From the NCBI RefSeq assembly GCF_017094525.1, contig NZ_CP064788.1, positions 1,845,030-1,909,029 on the forward strand: a stretch of DNA of 64,000 bases. Direction: 5' to 3'. The notes beneath the pieces are model-generated. The model had not been told where the DNA came from. It ran no database searches and saw only the letters and a program-made list of their open reading frames with translations. This document shows, piece by piece, positions 1-8,916 of this stretch. The translations under genes were made by a program, and so were the position numbers. Source of the stretch: Halapricum desulfuricans (GTDB lineage: Archaea; Halobacteriota; Halobacteria; Halobacteriales; Haloarculaceae). Position 1 is the stretch's first letter; each line of letters opens with the position of its first letter.

Positions 1-1
1 C

Positions 2-211
2 GGCGTCGAAAAGCAGGTTATCATGGCGCTGCACTCGGGGGTTTCGCCGTTCGACATCCCGGAGTTCGTCGATCGGGACGTCGAACGCGTCGAGGAAATC
101 TTCGACCGGCTGATCGAGTACGACGTCATCGAGGTCGAGCGCGAGCGGACCGAGGTCGCGCTGACGCCCGAGGGTCGGCAGGCCGCCGGCGACTCGATCG
201 GCGATCGGTGA
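2..211 (+). CDS. C-terminal part of a winged-helix-type protein, cut by the window edge
   Basis: The reading frame is open at the left edge, so only the last 69 residues are visible. The helical pattern around DRDVERVEEIFDRLIEYDVIEVE, read as two short pieces, followed by a strand and ALTPEGRQ, resembles the recognition helix and wing of archaeal winged-helix proteins. The TPEG turn before the C-terminus is typical of them. It converges with the glycosyltransferase that begins one base downstream. Nothing more specific can be said without the N-terminus. Confidence 0.6.
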   Translation, partial: GVEKQVIMALHSGVSPFDIPEFVDRDVERVEEIFDRLIEYDVIEVERERTEVALTPEGRQAAGDSIGDR

Positions 212-829
212 CTACACCCTCCGAAGATAGCGCAGCACGTACAGGAGCTGTCTCGCGTGACCCCACGCGATCGAGCGCGGCTTGTCGATCTCGCGGGTTT
301 CGATGGGGACCTCGCCGATCCGCGCGCCGTTGGCCGTCGCTTCGAGCACGAGCGTCCCACAGGTACAGACCGTATCGAGTTCGAGATCGACCGCCAACTC
401 ACGCCGGAGCGCCCGCAGTCCAGTCCCCGAATCGCTAACGGGTACTTTCAGTCGCGTGAGGCGGTTGAGCAACCGCTCGGACGGACGTGGAATGTGCGAG
501 CGCGCGCCCAGCACGAGGTCCAGATCGTGCGTTTCGATCGGTTCGGCGACCCGTCGCACGTCTTCCGGTCGGTGCTCGCCGTCGGCGTCGTAGGTCACCA
601 CGACCCCGGTCTCGGCCTCCCGGAAGCCGCGTTTCAGCGCCGCGATGTATCCCCGGTTGGTCGGCTGTTCGACGACTGTCGCGCCCGCGTCGCGGGCCTC
701 GCTTGCCGTTCCGTCGGTCGATCCGTCGTCGACGACCAGCACCTCGTGGTCCCCGACCAGTTCGTCGACGACTACCCCGATCCGCCCCGCCTCGTTGTGG
801 GCGGGCACGACGACTGTCACGTCTCGCAT
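212..829 (-). CDS. Family 2 glycosyltransferase (DPM1/polyprenyl-phosphate type)
   Basis: A 205-residue GT-A fold glycosyltransferase, expected to move a sugar from a nucleotide donor, often to a polyprenyl phosphate, at the inner face of the membrane. Visible signatures are VVVPAHNEAGRI near the N-terminus, VDDGSTDGT (residues 33-41) for nucleotide binding, and the metal-binding DAD at 81-83. No membrane helices follow, so it is the short soluble form of the dolichyl-phosphate-mannose synthase-like group. The substrate cannot be read from the sequence. It stands alone between convergent and divergent neighbours, so it has no operon context. The ATG at 829 starts exactly at the first beta strand. 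Confidence 0.88.
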   Translation of the reverse strand: MRDVTVVVPAHNEAGRIGVVVDELVGDHEVLVVDDGSTDGTASEARDAGATVVEQPTNRGYIAALKRGFREAETGVVVTYDADGEHRPEDVRRVAEPIETHDLDLVLGARSHIPRPSERLLNRLTRLKVPVSDSGTGLRALRRELAVDLELDTVCTCGTLVLEATANGARIGEVPIETREIDKPRSIAWGHARQLLYVLRYLRRV

Positions 830-916
830 GCTCGGGCGTACTCGTTGTCGGCCCCTGATAGTGGCGATTTGCCCCGGGAGTCGCGGCTTTATCTTCCCGG
901 GCGGTCAAGCAGGGAT

Positions 917-1075
917 ATGCCCGCAACGCTCGAGGTCGCCTGCGAGAACGACGACTGTGAACTTGACATGTTCGAGTTGCACTACACTTACGATATGCCC
1001 GACGACGTGGGCGTCTCGGATTTCCAGTGTCCGTACTGCGGCCGAACCGACTCGCTTCGGGCGATTGAGCTCTGA
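917..1075 (+). CDS. Small zinc-finger-like haloarchaeal protein
   Basis: A 52-residue protein with four cysteines in two pairs, C9/C14 and C38/C41 (CPYCG), a layout able to bind one zinc ion. The C-terminal CPYCGRTDSLRAIEL resembles a truncated rubredoxin-like knuckle. Small proteins of this kind are widespread in haloarchaea and mostly lack a known function. The start was placed at the ATG at 917 because the frame upstream is the shadow of the glycosyltransferase. It is transcribed divergently from the glycosyltransferase. Confidence 0.75.
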   Translation: MPATLEVACENDDCELDMFELHYTYDMPDDVGVSDFQCPYCGRTDSLRAIEL

Positions 1076-1101
1076 GAGTCGCCGAGGAGACTGCCCGATC
1101 G

Positions 1102-1623
1102 TTATCGGTGCTCGGCCAGCGCGTCTTCGACCGCGTCGTAGTTCGGCAGGTCGGGCCACTCGCGGGCCGCCCACGCATACTGGATCGTCCGGTCCTCGTC
1201 GACGAGAAATACTGCGGGTCGCGGCTCGCTGATCCCGGCCATCCCGTCGAGGTCGTGGACCACCCCGTATGATTCGGCGACGCCGTTCTGCGGGTCGCTG
1301 AACAGGCGATACGGAATCCCGCGATCCCCGATGAGCGTCCGGTGTTCGTACGGCGTCGAGATCGACAGCCCGACGATCGTCACGTCGTACGTCTCCTCCC
1401 ACGCCCGATCCCGGAGTTCGTTCCAGATATACGTCGCCGGGAAGCTCCCGTCCATCGGATAGAACACGAGCAGGACCGGGCCGTCGGCCGTCAACTCCGA
1501 CAGTGCGACGTCTTCCCAGTACTCCGAGCCGACGAGCGGGCGGACGAACTCCGGGGCCTGCTCGCCGACCTGTGGATGGTCCGCGTCGCCGAGGTCGACG
1601 ACGTCGAACGCCAGATCCATCAT
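1102..1623 (-). CDS. Redoxin-domain protein with peroxiredoxin fold but no cysteine
   Basis: A 173-residue protein with the AhpC/TSA layout: VGEQAPEF start, the strand LLVFYPMD (51-58), the loop that normally carries the peroxidatic cysteine (about 59-70), and PAVFLVDEDRTIQYAW near the C-terminus. In this protein the loop reads DGSFPATYIWNEL and there is not one cysteine in the whole chain, so classic thiol peroxidase chemistry is impossible. It overlaps the glutaredoxin-like gene by 4 bp (ATGA) and is translated after it, so the two are probably made together. It could be a binding or chaperone derivative of the fold. Family call is firm; function is unknown. Confidence 0.85.
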   Translation of the reverse strand: MMDLAFDVVDLGDADHPQVGEQAPEFVRPLVGSEYWEDVALSELTADGPVLLVFYPMDGSFPATYIWNELRDRAWEETYDVTIVGLSISTPYEHRTLIGDRGIPYRLFSDPQNGVAESYGVVHDLDGMAGISEPRPAVFLVDEDRTIQYAWAAREWPDLPNYDAVEDALAEHR

Positions 1624-1892
1624 CTCGCCTCCCCGTACGTCTGATCGAGATAGTCGACGATGTTGTCGCTCTCGGACATCGTCACGCCGGTGTTCTCGTC
1701 GACGATGGCCGGGACTGCGCGCTGACCGGTGACTCGCTTGACGACGTTGCGCTCGGAGTGCATCGGTTCCACGAAGCGCGAGCGAAACGGGAGGTCGTAC
1801 TCGTGGAGCTTTCGGACGACGCGCTCACAGAACGGGCAGGCCTGCAACCGATACAGCGTGATCGGCTCGTCGAGGCGCTCGGTGTCGCTCAT
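1620..1892 (-). CDS. Glutaredoxin / glutathione-S-transferase N-terminal domain protein
   Basis: A 90-residue thioredoxin-fold protein with the active-site motif CPFC (C19, C22) after the first strand ITLYRLQA, the cis-proline stretch AVPAIVD, and SESDNIVDYLDQ, which is typical of glutaredoxins and GST N-domains. It should catalyse dithiol-disulfide exchange in the cytoplasm; haloarchaea lack glutathione and use gamma-glutamylcysteine instead. The ATG at 1892 was chosen because upstream codons add an arginine-rich tail with no family match. It is the first gene of a two-gene unit with the cysteine-free redoxin. Confidence 0.85.
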   Translation of the reverse strand: MSDTERLDEPITLYRLQACPFCERVVRKLHEYDLPFRSRFVEPMHSERNVVKRVTGQRAVPAIVDENTGVTMSESDNIVDYLDQTYGEAR

Positions 1893-2040
1893 GCTCCGGC
1901 TTTCAGTTCGAAGACGCCTAAGCGCTGTGTTGGCGGCCGTTTTCACGGGTTGTCGTTGCGAGCGGGAGACGCGTTGCTACCACGCACAGAAATGCACACT
2001 CAACACAATTCTTTAGCACGGGCGGAACGAACGTGTGGAC

Positions 2041-3390
2041 ATGGCAGAACCATTCGTCATCGTCGGCGGCGACGCGGCGGGGATGAGCGCGGCGAGCAAG
2101 GCCAGGCGGGAAGCGCCCGATCGGGAGATCGTCGTCCTCGAGCGCGGCAAGTGGGTCTCGTATGGGGCCTGCGGGTTGCCCTACTATGTCAAGGGCGACG
2201 TCGAGTCGCTGGAGGACCTGGTCGCGGTACCGCCGGAGAAGTTCATCGACGAGCGGGACATCGACCTGCGGACCGGCCACGAGGGGATCGCGATCGACAC
2301 CGACGCCGGGACGGTCACCGTCCGGAGCGACGAGGAGACCTACGAGCAGTCCTACGGCGACCTGCTGATCGCGACCGGCGCGCGGGCGCTGGAACCGCCG
2401 ATCGACGGGCTGGATCTCGACGGCGTCTTCACGTTGCACAGCATGGACGCCGGGGCGGAGATCAAGTCCTACGTCGAGAACGGGGACCTCGACAGCGTCG
2501 CGGTGATCGGCGGCGGCTACGTCGGCATCGAGATGGCCGAGGCCTTCGACGCCCACGGGCTGGACGTGACGCTGTTCGAGATGCTTCCGCAGGTCCTGTC
2601 GACCTTCGGCGAGAGCGTCGGCGAGGCCGTCGGCGAACACCTGCGCGAGCAGGGCGTCGACGTCCGCCTCTCGACGCGCGTCGAGCGACTCGCCGGCGAC
2701 GGGACGATCGAGGCCGTCGAGACGGAAGACGGTACAGTCTCGGTCGATGCCGCGCTCGTCGGCGCGGGCGTCGTTCCGAACGCGGAACTGGCCGAGCAGG
2801 CCGGGGTCGAACTGGGCGAGACGGGCGCGATCGCGACCGACGAGTACGGCCGGACGAACGTCGAGAACGTCTACGCCGCGGGCGACGTCGCGGAGATGAC
2901 ACACACCGTGACCGGCGAGCCCGATCACGTCCCGCTGGCGCTGACTGCGAACCGCGCCGGGCGGGCGATCGGCCAGACCGTCACCGGCACGGAGACGCCG
3001 GTGGGCGAGATCGCCGGTACGGCCGTCGTCAAGGCGTTCGATCTCGCGGCCGCGCGAACGGGCATCACCGACGAAGCGGAGGCACGGCAGGCCGGCTTCG
3101 AGCCCGTCTCCGTGACGATCAACGCGCCCTCGCGGGCCCACTACTACCCCGGCGGCGACGAGCTCGAGTTGACGATGGTCGCCGACCGCGAGACCGAGCG
3201 GGTGCTGGGCGCGAGCATCGTCGGCCGCGAGGGCGTCGCCAAGCGGATCGACACGGTCGCAACCGCCTTGCACGAGGGGATGACCGTCGAGGATGTCGAG
3301 TATCTCGACCTCGCGTACGCGCCGCCCTTTAGCCCGACCTGGGACCCGGTACTGACGACGGCGAAGGTGCTGAACGGCCAGCTAGAGTGA
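2041..3390 (+). CDS. FAD/NAD(P)-dependent oxidoreductase, CoA-disulfide reductase / NADH oxidase family
   Basis: A 449-residue two-dinucleotide-domain flavoprotein. The FAD-binding VIVGGDAAGMSAAS is at the N-terminus, the NAD-binding VIGGGYVGIEMAEAF near residue 157, the FAD-contact AAGDVAE near 280, and a C-terminal dimerisation domain ends it. The single redox cysteine sits in SYGACGLPYY (C44), the site used by coenzyme A disulfide reductases and NADH oxidases. It probably reduces low-molecular-weight disulfides or oxygen in the cytoplasm. The ATG at 2041 is preferred; a GTG at 2035 would add two residues. Divergent from the redoxin pair. Confidence 0.88.
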   Translation: MAEPFVIVGGDAAGMSAASKARREAPDREIVVLERGKWVSYGACGLPYYVKGDVESLEDLVAVPPEKFIDERDIDLRTGHEGIAIDTDAGTVTVRSDEETYEQSYGDLLIATGARALEPPIDGLDLDGVFTLHSMDAGAEIKSYVENGDLDSVAVIGGGYVGIEMAEAFDAHGLDVTLFEMLPQVLSTFGESVGEAVGEHLREQGVDVRLSTRVERLAGDGTIEAVETEDGTVSVDAALVGAGVVPNAELAEQAGVELGETGAIATDEYGRTNVENVYAAGDVAEMTHTVTGEPDHVPLALTANRAGRAIGQTVTGTETPVGEIAGTAVVKAFDLAAARTGITDEAEARQAGFEPVSVTINAPSRAHYYPGGDELELTMVADRETERVLGASIVGREGVAKRIDTVATALHEGMTVEDVEYLDLAYAPPFSPTWDPVLTTAKVLNGQLE

Positions 3391-3550
3391 ACGCCTGCGC
3401 GGTCGGGACGCTGCGATCGTCGGGGTCGATCGCCCGAAGTCGAGCGGTCGATCCGGGACAGACCGACAATAATCACTATGAGATCGTAACTTCTCGTCTC
3501 GCGTTCGAAAATCGTCACGACTCGCCCAACACTCGAAACCCGCACAGAGA

Positions 3551-4948
3551 TCAGCGCGCGACATCGACGACCGCCTCGTCGTCGACGACGAGGTTGTACG
3601 CTGCTTCGTCGTCGTTCCACAGCACGAGCACGTTCTCGAAATCGAGCAACGCCCCGTAGGGAGCGTCCGCGAGCGGCCGCGTCAGCGACGAATCGTCGAG
3701 CAGCACGGCGAAGACGTCCTCGTTCTCGCTGCCGTCGCCGACCAGAAAGAGCGGATTGCCACCCTCCGAGAGGTCGTGACTGAGCTTGATCGCGACCAGA
3801 TCGACCCGGTCGGTCACCAGCGACTCAGCCTCCGCGAGCGGCGCGACCCGCGAGCGATCCGGCGTGTACTCGATCCGCCGCTCGCCGTCGGTTCGCAGGA
3901 TCGAGAAGGCGTACTGCACGTCGACGTTCTCGAACGCGCCGGAGTCGAACCGATCGCCGGCCGCCGACTCGAGGCGACGCTGGAAGGGAGGCACCGCCAG
4001 ATCGGGCTTGCGGTCGAACGACCAGCAGTCGCCGTCGGGCGTCCGCCCGGGCCAGAGCCGGCAGGTGGGCGCGTAGATCGTGTACTCGTCCTCGACGGCC
4101 CGCTCGGTCCGGCGCAGTCCCGTCGCCGTGTTCCTGTCGGCGGGCTCGATCGCCACGAGCGACCCGGACGAGGCCAGCGCGGACCGATAGCGACGGAGTA
4201 TCGCCGCCGGATCGTCGAGTTCGTTCAGGACGTTCGCGAACACCAGCAGATCGAACTCACCGTCGGGTTCGAAGGTCTCGGCGCGCTCGCGATGGACGGT
4301 CGGGTAGACGTTCCGGCCGGTCTCTTCCAGCAGGCGCTCGAGCACGTCTGCGTTGTCGCTCGGCTCGACCGCGTGATACTCGACGAGGGTGTCGCCAGGA
4401 AGCAGATCCGTGATCCCGAGCGCCGGCCCGCCGGTCCCGGCCCCGACGTCGAGTACCCTGAGCGGTGAGGAAAGTTTCCCCTCGCTGGCCAGTTCGGCGA
4501 TCACGTACTGAGTGGCCGCGTAGGTATCAGGCAGATGGTAGATCGCATACGCCAGCGCTGTCAGTTCGTCGTATTCGACCGCGCGCTGTTCGAAGTAGGC
4601 GTCTTTCAGCGAGACGAGTCGCTCGCGGAGTCGGTCGCCGCTGGTCTCGTCCGGCCAGCCGGGACCGAACGTCTCGACGAGCAGGTCCTCCAGCGCTCGG
4701 GCATAGCGCTCGGGAAACGCCTCGACGCCGTCGAAATCGACGGAAACGGTCCCTTCGGGCACGGGGACGAACGTGCCGTCCGGTCGTTCGATCAGCCCGA
4801 GTTCGGGGGCCAACTCGCGCAGCGTCGTCCGGACGACGCCGGGGTGGGGCTGGCCCTCGACGTACTCGTAGATCTCCTCGGGATCGATAGGGCGGACGTT
4901 TCGCAGGTACTGAGCGTTCTCGCGGATCGCCTGTCGCTGGTCGTTCAT
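3551..4948 (-). CDS. Rsm22-type SAM-dependent methyltransferase
   Basis: A 465-residue methyltransferase. The SAM site VLDVGAGTGGPALG lies near residue 165, preceded by LAYAIYHLPDTYAATQYVIAEL in two blocks, which corresponds to the conserved TYAA segment of Rsm22-family proteins linked to the small ribosomal subunit. ANVLNELDDP is the expected post-motif acidic segment. N-terminal about 140 residues are helical and C-terminal about 180 form a beta-rich extension. It may act on rRNA or in ribosome assembly, but the archaeal substrate is not established. It overlaps the upstream TyrA-like gene by 4 bp, so both are co-translated. Confidence 0.8.
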   Translation of the reverse strand: MNDQRQAIRENAQYLRNVRPIDPEEIYEYVEGQPHPGVVRTTLRELAPELGLIERPDGTFVPVPEGTVSVDFDGVEAFPERYARALEDLLVETFGPGWPDETSGDRLRERLVSLKDAYFEQRAVEYDELTALAYAIYHLPDTYAATQYVIAELASEGKLSSPLRVLDVGAGTGGPALGITDLLPGDTLVEYHAVEPSDNADVLERLLEETGRNVYPTVHRERAETFEPDGEFDLLVFANVLNELDDPAAILRRYRSALASSGSLVAIEPADRNTATGLRRTERAVEDEYTIYAPTCRLWPGRTPDGDCWSFDRKPDLAVPPFQRRLESAAGDRFDSGAFENVDVQYAFSILRTDGERRIEYTPDRSRVAPLAEAESLVTDRVDLVAIKLSHDLSEGGNPLFLVGDGSENEDVFAVLLDDSSLTRPLADAPYGALLDFENVLVLWNDDEAAYNLVVDDEAVVDVAR

Positions 4949-5691
4949 CCGTCACTCGCCTCCGCGTAGAGGTCCTCGAAGGCGTCCCTGTCGGCGTCGG
5001 CGATCTCGCGGGCGGCGTCCGCGACCGCGTGGGCCCCCTCGAAGGTCTCCTGAATGTCGGCGTAGACCCGCGGATCGTTGCCGGTCACCTGCTCGACGAG
5101 ATCGAACAGCCCGGCCGAGATCGGCGTGTGGAACGGCTGGGGGACCTCGCGGGCGGCCAGCGCGAACGCGAGGACGGCCGCGTGGGCGCTCGCCTGGACG
5201 GTCTCCATCGCCTCGTCGTGAGTCGCGGCGTCAGTTTCGACCCACTCGTTGCCCCGGGCGACGAGCGCGTCCCGGATCGCGCCAGCGACCTCGCCGCCGT
5301 CCTCGACGACCGCCGCGACGTTGCCGGGGGCGTTGTCGGCGGCGAAAAGCGGGTGGAGGCTGATCCGCTCACACTCGGGGACGTGTTCGCTCATCGCCGC
5401 GAGCGGGCCGGCCATGTAGCCGGCCAGATCGGCCATCGCAGCCGTCGCGTTGTCGGCGAACTCGGCGATCACCTCCGGCGTAGCCGGAATGGGAACGGCG
5501 ACACAGACGAGGTCGAACCGCTCGTCGGTGTCAGGCGAGACCGCGCGGGCACCCAGCGCGTCGGCGGCCGCGTCGGCGACGGCCGGGTCGGCGTCGGTGA
5601 CGGCGAGGTCGACCGGCGCGTCGCGACCGTCCCGGAGGGCCTCCCCGAGCCACCGTCCCATCTCACCGGCTCCGACGACGAGGACATTCAT
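4945..5691 (-). CDS. Prephenate dehydrogenase-like protein (TyrA family)
   Basis: A 248-residue protein with N-terminal Rossmann motif MNVLVVGAGEMGRWLG, then CVAVPIPATPEVIAEF and ISLHPLFA, matching the TyrA/arogenate dehydrogenase group that oxidatively decarboxylates prephenate in tyrosine synthesis using NAD(P). The HPLFA segment corresponds to the conserved HPmfG histidine motif. It is shorter than fused bacterial TyrA and has no ACT domain. The ATG at 5691 starts exactly at the first strand; an upstream ATG would add eight residues. First gene of a two-gene unit with the Rsm22-like methyltransferase. Confidence 0.82.
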   Translation of the reverse strand: MNVLVVGAGEMGRWLGEALRDGRDAPVDLAVTDADPAVADAAADALGARAVSPDTDERFDLVCVAVPIPATPEVIAEFADNATAAMADLAGYMAGPLAAMSEHVPECERISLHPLFAADNAPGNVAAVVEDGGEVAGAIRDALVARGNEWVETDAATHDEAMETVQASAHAAVLAFALAAREVPQPFHTPISAGLFDLVEQVTGNDPRVYADIQETFEGAHAVADAAREIADADRDAFEDLYAEASDG

Positions 5692-5814
5692 CGGGAAGGG
5701 GTTTCCGTTCGGCAATCAAAAGCAGTTCGGTCGTCGGACCGACGACGATCACAGTGTTTTATTTTCGTTGGGGGCAGAGAACCACGTACGTCGGGGATTC
5801 CGGCGGTGGATACC

Positions 5815-6060
5815 GTGAGTTCGAAACTGGGATACGTGGAGATCGTCATCGGAACGCTGATCGCGTTCGGGGGGACGGTACAGGTACTGGTCAGACTGGG
5901 CGAAACACAGCAAGTGCTTCTGTGGGGCGTCGCCGTACTCGTCGGGCTGTTCGTCCTCGCGTACGGCGTCGTCACGGTGATGAGTGCGGGCGACTCCGAG
6001 GAGGCGGCCGATCCGAACAAGGCGATCGGCAAGACCGATTCGCGGTTCGGACGCGGCTAG
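5815..6060 (+). CDS. Small membrane protein with two transmembrane helices
   Basis: An 81-residue protein, probably from the GTG at 5815. Two hydrophobic stretches, about residues 7-25 and 33-56, are separated by the polar RLGETQQ, and a charged cytoplasmic tail ends in GKTDSRFGRG. No family was recognised. It is divergent from tyrA and convergent with ctaA, 14 bp from its stop. Start choice is uncertain because no ATG lies near the helix start. Confidence 0.6.
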   Translation: MSSKLGYVEIVIGTLIAFGGTVQVLVRLGETQQVLLWGVAVLVGLFVLAYGVVTVMSAGDSEEAADPNKAIGKTDSRFGRG

Positions 6061-6074
6061 GCCGTCGAGCGCGG

Positions 6075-6917
6075 CTAGCCGACCAGCGAGCCGAGCAGCG
6101 GGAGCTCGGCGTCGGTGGCACGGTGAGCGAACCATGCGGCTCCGAGCAGCGCGACGAACACGAGACCGGCGACGCTGTCGGCCACAAGCAGGCCCTGCGG
6201 ATCGAGTCCGTGACGACCGAGCAGCATCTGGACGGCGAGCAGGGCGGCGGCCAGGAGACTCAGCGTCCCCTGTCGGATCGCGTCCCGATCGCCGACCGAG
6301 CGAGTCCAGGTCCCGACCGCGACCAGCAGCGCAAACAGGACGAGCGCGAGTCCGTAGTAGACGATCTGCACTTCCGGGGTGTAGGGAAAGACCGTCCCGA
6401 AACTGAACAGATGACCCAGCGGAACGAGTGCAAGCGCAACCAAGGCGGCGTCGCGCAGCCGCGTTCGCTCGATCGGTCCGTAACTGCGTGCCGCCGCGTA
6501 GACGACGAGCGTGAAGATCGACAGCGCGGCGAGGTAGTGTGCCGCCTGGACGGGCGGCGAGTACCCCCAGGGGAAGAGCCCGCCCACCGTGACCGTGAGC
6601 GCGCCGAGGCCGATCTGGACCGGGAGCAGCGCGACGGCGGCGACCAGACTGTAACGGACGCGACGGCTCGCGCCGCGCTTCCAGGCTAGTCCCGCAATTC
6701 CGAGCAGGGCGAACCCGGTCACCATCGCGACCAGTCGGTGGAACCACTCGATGAAACTCATCCAGTTCGCGGGAAACAGCCCGAAGACGGCCCCGTCACA
6801 GAACGGCCACCGAGCGCCACAGGTGAGACCCGCACCAGCCCCGGCCGTGTACACGCCCAGCAACATGAGGACGAACGTCAGCCCGGTCGCGCCCGCGAGC
6901 AGTCGCCGGAGTTGCAT
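6075..6917 (-). CDS. ctaA: Heme A synthase, COX15/CtaA family
   Basis: A 280-residue integral membrane protein with about eight helices. Heme-binding signatures are EWFHR (E57, H60) in the second helix and QAAHYLA in a later one. The extracytoplasmic cysteine pair C33/C40 in TCGARWPFCDG matches the loop cysteines of CtaA. The enzyme oxidises the C8 methyl of heme O to make heme A for terminal oxidases. The start at 6917 fits the family start (MQLRRLLAGATG). Divergent from fumC with a 120-bp spacer that carries promoters for both. Confidence 0.9.
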   Translation of the reverse strand: MQLRRLLAGATGLTFVLMLLGVYTAGAGAGLTCGARWPFCDGAVFGLFPANWMSFIEWFHRLVAMVTGFALLGIAGLAWKRGASRRVRYSLVAAVALLPVQIGLGALTVTVGGLFPWGYSPPVQAAHYLAALSIFTLVVYAAARSYGPIERTRLRDAALVALALVPLGHLFSFGTVFPYTPEVQIVYYGLALVLFALLVAVGTWTRSVGDRDAIRQGTLSLLAAALLAVQMLLGRHGLDPQGLLVADSVAGLVFVALLGAAWFAHRATDAELPLLGSLVG

Positions 6918-7037
6918 AGGCGACGCTCGGTGCCCCGGGTACTTAGATGCGTCCGTCGCGTCAATCCAGTCGATCGCGGACGTACCGCCGGCAGTACGAC
7001 CAGTGCTGTTTTGTCGCCGCCGCGAGTGGGTGTGTGC

Positions 7038-8447
<1,410 letters not shown>

Positions 8448-8489
8448 CCGTTGACGCACGAGTGTCGTCAAAGCTGTGCTGACACGGTC

Positions 8490-8762
8490 CTAGCGCGGCC
8501 ACGCGGACGAGACGAGATCAAGCAGCCAGCGGAGGAACGCTTCGGCGGTCTCTGGGAAGTTCGGAACGAAATGCCAGACGATGATCGTCGTCAGGATGCC
8601 GGCGGGGATCCCTAACAGGAACCCGTATACGATATAGTCGGTCCGATCGGCCTCCAGAAGGACGTCTCTGAATTCGCGCTCGTCAGTGACGTCTCGCTCC
8701 TTGACGCCCGGATCGTAACTCGACTCGGTTTCGTCCTCTTCAGGCGGGTCGTAGGAGCTCAT
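8490..8762 (-). CDS. Single-pass membrane protein of unknown function
   Basis: A 90-residue protein with an acidic N-terminal half (SSYDPPEEDETESSYDPG) and one clear membrane helix, about residues 44-67 (YIVYGFLLGIPAGILTTIIV). A shorter amphipathic helix LRWLLDLVSSAW follows. No family was recognised. It lies convergent to fumC and divergent from gatE. Confidence 0.65.
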   Translation of the reverse strand: MSSYDPPEEDETESSYDPGVKERDVTDEREFRDVLLEADRTDYIVYGFLLGIPAGILTTIIVWHFVPNFPETAEAFLRWLLDLVSSAWPR

Positions 8763-8916
8763 CGCGCACTAGTTCGATCGGCACATAATTCATCCTCCGA
8801 CGGCTTATACTATCTCATCTATAAATCCCCTATCATATCGCCGATACGGCGGCCGTCGCGTTTGAAGCCGCAGCGAGACGGTGTGCTTTTTGTTTGTGCC
8901 CTCCCAGCCACCTACA

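Noticed and set aside
435-1178. Arginine-rich long frames opposite the glycosyltransferase and similar ones across the window
   Set aside because: They are shadow frames typical of GC-rich DNA, with Arg/Pro/Ser bias and no domain pattern; the acidic frame on the other strand is the real gene.
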